DNA from: Bacteroidota bacterium
GTDB taxonomy: Bacteria > Bacteroidota > Bacteroidia > Chitinophagales > Chitinophagaceae
Direction: 5' to 3'
Assembly (NCBI GenBank): GCA_023411775.1
Contig: JAEYOL010000059.1
Location: 1-13,505, forward strand
DNA length: 13,505 bases
Shown here piece by piece: positions 1 to 8,400 of the stretch. Below the pieces are notes generated by a model. It made no database searches, had not been told where the DNA came from, and worked only from the letters and a program-made list of their open reading frames with translations. The position numbers and the translations under genes are program-made. Numbering within the stretch: position 1 is the first letter of the stretch; each line of letters opens with the position of its first letter.

Positions 1-187
1 CGCCAGGCTGTCCTTGCGAAAAGACAGGACAAAGACTGCCTGGATGATTGCCCTGGATATTCAGAATCTTCTTGGAATAAAAAATACAGATGCCTTAAGT
101 CGTCGTTATGACCCTTCAGCCCGTCAATGGATCTACAAAAAATCTTCAGGGTTTGTCCCGGTGATTAGTTACCAACTGGACTTTTAA
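1..187 (+). CDS. C-terminal fragment of an outer-membrane beta-barrel protein, probably TonB-dependent receptor family (5' end outside window)
   Basis: Frame 2 is open from the left edge to TAA at 185-187 and encodes 61 residues. The fragment contains IALDIQNLLGIKN, then RRYDPSARQW, and ends GFVPVISYQLDF. An LDIQNL-type strand, a YDP turn and a last strand ending in Phe after a Pro-aromatic pattern are characteristic of the final barrel strands of Bacteroidota TonB-dependent receptors and related porins. The terminal Phe is the usual BAM recognition residue. Only the last two or three strands are visible, so the plug domain, substrate class and any SusC relationship cannot be judged. The gene converges on the cyclase gene, with about 51 bp between the stop codons. 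No start is present in the window. Another outer-membrane beta-barrel family, such as an OmpA-less transporter or an OMP_b-brl protein, is possible. Confidence 0.7.
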   Translation, partial: ARLSLRKDRTKTAWMIALDIQNLLGIKNTDALSRRYDPSARQWIYKKSSGFVPVISYQLDF

Positions 188-238
188 TGATTGAGGATTA
201 TTCTTTCAGAAAGACATTTCGAAAAACGTAATCGTCAC

Positions 239-1918
239 CTATTTATTCATCATTTCTACAACGCCCGACCAGCCATCAGGCACGCCTTTTTGGAGGTAGC
301 GTGTAGCATTTTGACGAAAAAATGCTGCGGTCTGGTCAGCCGGGTTTAGTTCAGTGACGGATTCAAAAGCTTTTATAGCCGATGCAAAAGAGCGGTTCAG
401 GTAATCCTGCATGCCCTCATTAAAAAGAGGAAGGGTATTTTCCTTAATTTTTATTTCCTCTTCAGGGCTTCCGCTAAAACATTCATGGATACCTATCGGT
501 TCCTGTTTACCCTTTACCTGCACCTGGCCCAGGTACCTGAGTTTAAACGATGGTGAATCCTGGAGTTGCTGCAGCGTGGCATCGCTGAGCAGGATATCGG
601 CCTTATAATACTTTGTCAAACTTTCAATGCGCGATGCGGTATTAACGGTATCTGATATGGTTGTTGCATCCAGCCTGTTTTTATCGCCGGTGATACCCAT
701 GACCAATGCACCGGTATGCATGCCAATACCGATGCGGATCGGTGGCTGGTTGTTGAGGCTTCGTTTGTGGTTGAATCCAACCATACTTTTTTTCATTTCC
801 ACAGCAGCCGACAAGGCATCCATCGCGTCACCCGGAAAAAGGGCCATGATGGAGTCACCAAGATACTGGTTGATAAATCCATTGTGTTGCCTGATGATGG
901 GGCCCAGGGTTTCATTGTAATCGCAGACAAAGCGAAATGTTTCTTCGGGACTCATCCTCTCAGAGAGCGAGGTGTAGTCGCGGATATCGGTAAAAAGTAC
1001 AGTCACTACTTTTTCTACCTGGTCGCCTAGTCTCACATCTGTGATCACATCATGACCTAAAGAACCGATGAATTCATATGGGACAAACTTCCCCGCCACT
1101 TCATAGATCTTGCGCATGGCTTCTTCTCTTTCATGAGCTTCACGGATATTTTTTTCGTACAATAGGGCGCTTTCGATAGCGGAAGAAGATTGAAGGGCCA
1201 GTGTAGTTAGGAATTTTAGATCGGCAGCGGCGTAATGCATAGGTTTTTCACTGGCAAGAATAATCGCGCCCATCACGCGGTGTTTTACTTTCAGTGCCGT
1301 GTACATCACCGATTGAACAGAAGGGTGGATTATACCAGCTTCCTTTAACGGGGTTAGATCGCTCATGATATCCGAAAGGCCGCTTAACCCGATCTTCAGC
1401 ATGCGGCTGGCATTGGCGACGACACGCTCTTTGTTAAACAGGTCTTCGCCTGCAGAAGCTGGTACATCCAGTTGCTTATTGGTTTCATCCCAAAGGGTCA
1501 CTATAGCACTACCCTCGGGTTTGAGATGCATGGCCTCCTGTACAGTGATCTCTGCAATTGCTGTAGGTCCGATGGCCTGTGCAAGTTTATCTGAAAAATT
1601 GAAGACCATGTTCACTTCCTGGTAAAGCGACAAGACCTCGGCTCCCAGTTTTTTTCGTTCTGTTTCTTTTTTTGCCAGTAATGAAAGCAGCGAAGCAATG
1701 GAAGCGGCTTTATCATTACCAATCACCCACCCCAGGTTTTCATCCTCGAGTAATATCGGCCAGCGATGGGCGCTGTCCACTGAATCTTTTCCGGCAATCA
1801 ATTTGCCCTGGTCGTCTTCAATGCGGATATCGCCGTTCAACTGGTTGATCAATGACAATACCGATGCGGGGTCGCCGGTTTTTTTACCGATAATATGCTT
1901 AAGATTTATCCTCGCCAT
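239..1918 (-). CDS. GAF domain plus class III adenylate/guanylate cyclase
   Basis: This 559-aa cytoplasmic protein has no signal peptide or membrane span. Residues 1-70 form an unassigned sensor-like region and 80-105 a helical linker. Residues about 106-255 are a GAF domain and 256-280 a second helix. The class III cyclase catalytic domain spans about 300-480, and a TPR-like tail (about 495-545) ends in the DGWSGV motif common in such cyclases. The two metal-binding aspartates are D311 in FTDIRDYTSLSE and D355 in YLGDSIMALF. The transition-state residues N426 and R430 are in DTVNTASR. The usual substrate-contacting Lys of the DKYIGD motif is Gln351, and the partner position is Thr420, as in class IIIb enzymes. 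Catalysis is therefore plausible, but ATP versus GTP preference cannot be assigned. It is the last gene of the kinase-receiver-cyclase block, 38 bp after the receiver. The ATG lies at the start of the conserved frame, with no clear ribosome binding site. Confidence 0.9.
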   Translation of the reverse strand: MARINLKHIIGKKTGDPASVLSLINQLNGDIRIEDDQGKLIAGKDSVDSAHRWPILLEDENLGWVIGNDKAASIASLLSLLAKKETERKKLGAEVLSLYQEVNMVFNFSDKLAQAIGPTAIAEITVQEAMHLKPEGSAIVTLWDETNKQLDVPASAGEDLFNKERVVANASRMLKIGLSGLSDIMSDLTPLKEAGIIHPSVQSVMYTALKVKHRVMGAIILASEKPMHYAAADLKFLTTLALQSSSAIESALLYEKNIREAHEREEAMRKIYEVAGKFVPYEFIGSLGHDVITDVRLGDQVEKVVTVLFTDIRDYTSLSERMSPEETFRFVCDYNETLGPIIRQHNGFINQYLGDSIMALFPGDAMDALSAAVEMKKSMVGFNHKRSLNNQPPIRIGIGMHTGALVMGITGDKNRLDATTISDTVNTASRIESLTKYYKADILLSDATLQQLQDSPSFKLRYLGQVQVKGKQEPIGIHECFSGSPEEEIKIKENTLPLFNEGMQDYLNRSFASAIKAFESVTELNPADQTAAFFRQNATRYLQKGVPDGWSGVVEMMNK

Positions 1919-1956
1919 GAGTTATCAAAGAAGCTGCTAAATTTTAAAAAAACAAA

Positions 1957-2334
1957 TCAAAGGCCCAGCACATCTTTTGCCTTTTGCAGGATCATTTCCG
2001 GATCAAAAGGTTTGGTCATATACACATCAGCGCCAACTTCCTGGCCTTTTTGCCTGTCGAGTTCCTGCCCCTTTGCGGTGAGTAGAGCGATATATACATC
2101 CGTTAATTCGAGATCTTTCTTTACTTTCTTACAGACATCCATGCCGTTCATGCGTGGCATCATTACGTCAAGGAATACAAGCTGTGGTTTCTCTCTTTGA
2201 ATCATGTCAAGTGCCACTTCCCCATTTTCTGCAGTCAGGAATTCTACGCCTTCATCTTCCAGCTCTTCGAGTGTCTGTTCGATAAGCATCCGGATATGCG
2301 CTTCATCATCCACGATTAAGATTTTTTTCTCCAT
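1957..2334 (-). CDS. Stand-alone CheY-like response regulator receiver
   Basis: This 125-aa protein is a single receiver domain with no output domain. The expected residues are present: acidic pocket D9, D10 and E11 in ILIVDDEAH, phosphoacceptor D56 in FLDVMMP, switch Thr86 in LLTAKG, Tyr105, and Lys108 in MTKPFD. All catalytic residues are intact, so it should accept phosphate. It lies 78 bp downstream of the large hybrid kinase and 38 bp upstream of the cyclase on the same strand. This makes it the natural candidate to carry phosphate from the kinase or to bind a partner such as the cyclase; that role is inferred from position. Its length is normal for a CheY/Spo0F-type protein. The ATG at 2334 begins the first beta strand and has no recognisable Shine-Dalgarno sequence, as is usual in Bacteroidota. 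Confidence 0.95.
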   Translation of the reverse strand: MEKKILIVDDEAHIRMLIEQTLEELEDEGVEFLTAENGEVALDMIQREKPQLVFLDVMMPRMNGMDVCKKVKKDLELTDVYIALLTAKGQELDRQKGQEVGADVYMTKPFDPEMILQKAKDVLGL

Positions 2335-2352
2335 GTGTTGTTGTTTTCTATG

Positions 2353-2371
2353 ATTCCAGACTGGCTGGAAT
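2353..2371 (-). other. Intra-operon stem-loop between the kinase and receiver genes
   Basis: A perfect 7-bp inverted repeat, ATTCCAG and CTGGAAT, encloses a 5-nt loop in the 78-bp gap between the kinase stop (2413) and the receiver start (2334). On the minus (transcribed) strand it is followed by an A/C-rich stretch without a T-run. It therefore does not look like a standard intrinsic terminator. It could be an mRNA-processing or stabilising hairpin, or a DNA dyad bound by a regulator. Its function is unknown. Confidence 0.5.
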
Positions 2372-2412
2372 GTTGTGATTTTTATATTTCCTTAGCTGAT
2401 TGTATTGCTCAT

Positions 2413-5400
2413 TTATTGATAAATCAGGAACAGTACGTTTTCCAATCCTTTTTCGAACCTCAATGATTTTACGATCTCCTGTTTATCGGAAAGAACCGAA
2501 TTCAGGATGATTATGTCTGGTTGCGTTTTGATCGCTTTTTCAAACAATTCCTTTCCATCTGATTCCACCACCTGGTAGCCTTTTGCCTGCAGTACATCGG
2601 TCAGCGAGCGCACAGCAGTCGTGTCTTCATCCACCACCATTACTTTTTTCTTTGACTTACCCTGTTCGATCAGGTTGCCTACTTCTGCGAAAAGCTCAGC
2701 CGTATCGATAGGCTTGGTAAGATAGCGGTCGACACCAATGCGGTATCCTCTTGCCTTGTCCTGAACGATAGATAGTACGATGATCGGTATATCCATGGTC
2801 TTGGGATCGTTCTTTAAAATGGCCGCCACATCAAACCCGTTCATTTCAGGCATCATCACATCCAGGATCACCAGGTCGGGACGGTGCTGACGTATCCTGG
2901 CCAGTGCTTCTTTGCCATTGCTGGCTTCTTCTATCAGGTAACCGGCCTCTCCCAGCTCCTGTTGTAAAAGCGAACGGATGGAATCATCGTCATCCACCAC
3001 AAGGATGGTCGCGTGATTGCCATTCAGTTTGAATTTGGATTGTGCCATCTGTTCCTTTAATTGCTTCACCAGGTCATCCAGGTGGATGGGTTGAGTCGAC
3101 GAAGCTTGTTTTGGAATGGGAAGGGCGAAATAGAAAGTGCTTCCTTTTCCCAGTTCACTTTTCAGCCAGATACGTCCCTGGTGATGTTCAATGATCTCTT
3201 TACAGATCGGAAGTCCGAGTCCCGTGCCCTTTGGTTTGTCGGTCAGGGTATCTCCAACCACCTGCTTGAATTGTTCAAATACTGCGGCATGATCACCAGG
3301 GGCGATACCGATCCCTGTATCAGCAATACCAGTGATGATCTCTCCTTTTTTGGCACTGATGCTACAGGTGATCGTTCCGGAGGGCGTAAATTTTACCGCA
3401 TTGGAGATCAGGTTTACCATTACCTGTATAAGCTTGTCGCGGTCGCCATGAACTAAAGGCAGTTCATCCGGTATACTTGTTTTCAGTTGAAGGTTCTTTT
3501 GTTCAAATAATGAGGTGGTTGCGGCGAGCGCCCGTTCGGCAACTTCCTGCATCGACACGGTTTCCATATTCCACTCCATTTTACCCGCTTCAATTTTTGC
3601 CAGGTCAAGTACCTCGTTGATCAGGTTGGTCAGGCGCTCACCTTCCGAAACAACTACTGCCAGGTTATCGCTAACCTGCTGAATGGTTTTGTCAATTTTT
3701 GCATCGGATTTATCCGTGGCGGGAAATATTTTTTCTTCCAGTCTTTTCCGAATGATCTTGGCAAATCCCAGCACTGAAGTGAGAGGGGTTCTTAATTCAT
3801 GGCTGACGGTGGAAAGGAAAGCGCTCTTCGCCTGGTTGGCCTTTTCCGCAGCCTGGCTGGCTTCTTCGGCCTGTTGCTTTGCGAGCGTTACCTCTTCAAA
3901 CAACTGCGCTTTGCGCAAGGCCACACCGACTGATGCCGCGATCGTTGATAAAAGCCGCTCATCGTTTTCATCAAAGCGGTTTTCGCTTTCTGTACTTTGA
4001 ACACTGAGCACCCCAATGATCTCGTCTCCCACAGGAATAGGTACACCCAGGTAAGAAGCAGCAGGAATACCCAGCCGCTGAACACCAAGCTTGATAGTCA
4101 GTTCGTCCACATCTTTATTGATCAAGAGCGCCTTGCCTGATAAAATGATCTGTGAAGTAAGACCCTCTCCAAGTCGCATGGGTGTAAGTTCATCGCCATA
4201 CTGGTAGGGGAAATAGATGATCTTACTGACAGGGTTTAGCAGGGCGAGGTATACAATATTAGCTTTGAACTGGTCACGCAACTGGTCACCAACCAGTTTG
4301 ATAAGCTCTTCGGGATTAAGTTGCGAAGCCAGTGTCTGGCTGATATTGTTTACGGTACTTAATTCAGTTGCCCTTTGTTTTGTTTCATCCAGCAGGCGGG
4401 TTGTTTCGTCAAACAAACGCGTATTCTCAAGCGCTACTGCCATACTGCTTGTAAGCGCGGAAAGCAGGCCCAGCTCGGCCTCCGTGAAGGCATTTTCTTT
4501 ATCGAGGTTTTGCAGACTTACCGAACCACGCACAACACCTCCAACTAGCATGGGTACAAAAACCGCGGACTTTGGAGGCTGACCAATAGTCACACCGGTA
4601 CCACCATATTTTTTTGCTGTTTCAAGGTAGTTTTCATTTATGATCAGTGGCTTTTGCGTCTCAATCAGTCGCCTATTGGCCCAATTTAAAGGACGTGGTT
4701 CACTAAATTTACGTATACCTTTTTCAATGGCATATCGCCATACTTCATTGCCTGCTTCAAGTTCAAATGTCCGAATGAGTACGGTTTGTGTGTCGAAGAG
4801 TTCGCAGAGTTTCTCTCCCACCAGTTCATAGATCGCAGAGGATTTGAATTCTTTCACCAGTCCTTCCTGCACATTGTTGATCACCGCGAGCTCGGCTTTT
4901 CTTTGCTCGGTTTCCTTCAGCAGCATTTTGGTTTCGTCGAAAAGTCGGGCACTCTTCAGGGCTACGCTCATACTGTTGACGAGGGTTACCAGCAGGCTAA
5001 TGTCCGATTCGGAGAAAGCATCTTCCTGGTCGATATTCTGCAGGCTGATCACACCGGTTACTTCTCCGCCTGCCACCAGTGGCACCAGCACAAGTGATTT
5101 TGCAGCTTGTCCAACGATGACCGTATTATCATATTGTGAACGTAGCTTCTCAACTTCTTTGTTGATAACCAGCAGCTGACCCGTACGAATCACATGCTCT
5201 CTAAAGCCTTTTGGTGACCGGGGTCCAAGCAGGGTACGATCTCCTTTTTCGTAGGAGTATTTGTCTTCAATAAGGTTGGTTTTTTTATCATATGTTACAA
5301 TATCAACAACCTGTGCATTGAAGATCTCACGCATTTTATCACCTACAAGATCATAGATGCCCTGCATATCCATTTGTGCAACCAGGCTTTCCTGCACGCT

Positions 5401-8400
5401 ATTGATTACCGCCAGTTCAGCGTTTCGCTGTTCGGTTTCTTTTAATAAACGGTTGGTCTCATCAAAAAGCCTGGCACTTTCAAGCGCCACGCTCATGCTA
5501 TTGGCAAGTGTGGTGAGCAGGCTGACATCGGAGTCGGTAAATGCATGTTCATGATCCAGGTTTTGCAGGCTGATTATGCCATTGACCTTGCCGCCAGCCA
5601 GGAGGGGATAAAAAATTTGGGATTTGGGAAATTCACCGATCAGCAACTCATTGTTGAAATTTTTGCATTCTTCTTCAATGTTTTCATTGTGCAGGAGCAT
5701 CTCACCAGTTTCTATTACATGCTTCCTGAAGCCTTTTGGTTCACGCGGACCCAGTAAAGTCCTGTCTCCTTTTTCAAAAGCGTAACGATCTTCAATCAGG
5801 TTTGACTGGCGATCATAGGTAACAATGTCAATTACCTGGGCATTGAAGATCTCGCGGATCTTTTCACCCACCAGTTCATAAATTCCCTGGATATCCATTT
5901 CTCTTACCAAACCATCCTGCACACTGTTGATCACCGCCAGTTCTGCATTTCTTTGTTCAGTTTCCTTGAGCAGGCGTTTTGTTTCATCAAAAAGCCGCGC
6001 ACTTTCCAGTGCAATACTCATACTGTTGGCCAGGGTATTGATAAGCCTCACATTGGAATCGGAAAAGGCATTTTCATGATCTATGTTTTGCAGGCTGATG
6101 ATGCCGGTGACATTGCCACCCGTGATCATGGGGACCATCACAAAAGATTTGGCTTCTTCGCCAACGACTACAACATTATCGTATTGCTTACCGACTTCAC
6201 TTGCATTTTCATTGATCACAAGTTGATCGCCCGTCTCGATGATATGTTTCCTGAAGCCTTTTGGTTCACGCGGACCTAATAAAGTCCGGTCTCCTTTTTC
6301 ATAAGAGTATTTATCTTCAATAAGGTTCGACTTCCTGTCATAGGTTACAATATCGATCACCTGTGCATCGAAAATTTCGCGAATCTTTTCTCCCACCAGG
6401 TAGTAGATACCCTGGATGTCCATTTCCCTTACCAAACCATCCTGTACACTGTTAATCACCGCCAGTTCGGCATTTCTTTGTTCGGTTTCCTTGAGCAGGC
6501 GTTTTGTTTCATCAAAAAGACGTGCACTTTCCAGTGCAATGCTCATACTGTTGGCCAGGGTATTGATCAACCTCACATTGGAATCGGAGAAGGCGTGTTC
6601 GTGATCAATATTTTGCAAGCTGATGATGCCGGTGACCTGTCCACCCGTGATCATCGGGACCAGTACAAGGGATTTGGGTTCTTCGCCAACCACAACAACA
6701 TTATCGTATTGTTTACCAATTTCAAGTGCATTTTCATTGATCACGAGTTGTTCGCCCGTTTCAATGATATGTTTCCTGTATCCTTTCGGCTCCCTGGGAC
6801 CCAACAGGGTGCGATCACCTTTTTCATAAGCGTATTTGTCTTCGATCAGGTTTGTCTTCCTGTCGTAGGTTACGATGTCGATCACCTGTGCGTCGAAGAT
6901 CTCGCGGATCTTTTCTCCCACCAGGTAATAGATGCCCTGGATGTCCATTTCCCTTACCAGCCCGTCCTGCACACTGTTGATCACCGCGAGTTCAGCGTTT
7001 CGTTGCTCAGTTTCTTTAAGCAGGCGATTGGTTACATCAAAACGACGGGCACTTTCCAGGGCCACGCTCATACTATTGGCCAGCGTGGAGAGCAGGCTTA
7101 CATCTGATTCGGAAAAAGCATGTTCTTTGTCGATATCCTGCAGGCTGATAATTCCTCTCACTTCGCCCGCCGTGATCAGGGGAACAAACAAAACTGATTT
7201 TGATTGTTCACCCATCAGCACCAGGTTGCCATATTCCTTCATCCTTTCCTGGATGTTTTCATTGATCACCTGCACCTGCTTACCTTCTATCACGTTTTTC
7301 CGGAATCCCTGCGGTTCTCTTGGACCGAGCAGGGTGCGGTCTCCTTTTTCATAGGCATAACGATCTTCCATGAGGTTAGTTTTCGGATCGTAGGTTACGA
7401 TGTCGATCACCTGCGCGTTGAAGATCAGCCTGATCTTTTCACCCACCAGGTCATATATATCCTGGATGCCGATTTCCTTTACAAGGCCTTCCTGCACGCT
7501 GTTGATCACTGCCAGTTCTTCGATCCGGTGACTTAGTTCAGCCGTACGGGAAGCCACAATTTGTTCAAGTTCTTTGTGTTTGGCCTTCAATTGTCGCGTA
7601 CGGTAGCGAACGATTAGCCCAATGATTGCCAGGGCGGCAAGCACATACAGGGAATAAGCCCACCAGGTAGTATACCATGGGGGAAGGATACTGAAGTAGT
7701 AGACGGATTCATCACTGGTTTTGTGATAAACATTTTTTGCTCTTACATGAAATGCGTATTTCCCGGCTGGCAGGTTCGTGTATTCTTTATAAAAATTATT
7801 ATCAAATTCCGACCAGTCCGACTCAAATCCCTCCAGCCATGTTTGATAAAGTGTTTTGTCTTCCTGTTCAAAGAAAGGCGCCGCATATTCAAAGCGCATC
7901 GTATTGCTACGGTAAGAAACTGCGGGTGCGTCTTCCTCTTTTCCCGCTATCGCGGTATTCAGTAACCGTTTCCCGGCACTAACGCTTCTGATCCGGGTAG
8001 CGAAGTTCTGGTCATAATCTTTGTGAAGATTTTCGTCATAACGGATCAAACCGTCGGAGGTACAGATCCAGACAATGCCATTTTCTTCCGTGAATATTTT
8101 TGAGAAAGTTTTATCTGCTACCGGCAGTAGTGAAGTCTTATCGATCTTGTATTTTCCATCTGCATGCGGCGTAGCAATAATGGTTTCTTTTCCAAACCGT
8201 ATCCAAACCCTTCCTTTAGGGTCTTCGTGCACATCAAATTCTGCTATTCCGCCTGCATATTCAAAGTTGCCAAAGGTAGTGTCGGCATAAAATCTTTTTT
8301 GTTGTTCATCAAACCTGAAAAGGGATGAATCTCCAAGGAAATAGTTTTCACCTTTTATATTGAAAACGGAGCCTGCGGCTTTACGTAAGCCGTGTTCCTC

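Noticed and set aside
188..238. Possible terminator between the convergent receptor and cyclase genes (TCTTTCAGAAAGA)
   Set aside because: The stem is only about 4-5 bp once a loop is allowed, and there is no T-run on either side.
1040..1049. TGTGATCACA palindrome resembling half-sites of a CRP/FNR box, of interest next to a cyclase
   Set aside because: It lies inside the cyclase coding region, lacks the 6-bp spacer of a CRP site, and is explained by codons of the HDVITDV segment.
1919..1956. TTTG, 20 bp, then CTTCTTTG on the minus strand before the cyclase, a possible internal promoter
   Set aside because: The -7 box lacks the TA, the start codon would be almost at the transcription start, and the T-rich gap makes TTTG common.
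5953..7107. Long plus-strand open frames opposite the GAF array, including a 209-codon one at 6478-7107
   Set aside because: They are antisense shadows of the repeated kinase sequence and recur because the units are copies. They have no family resemblance, and the minus-strand frame is clearly the coding one.
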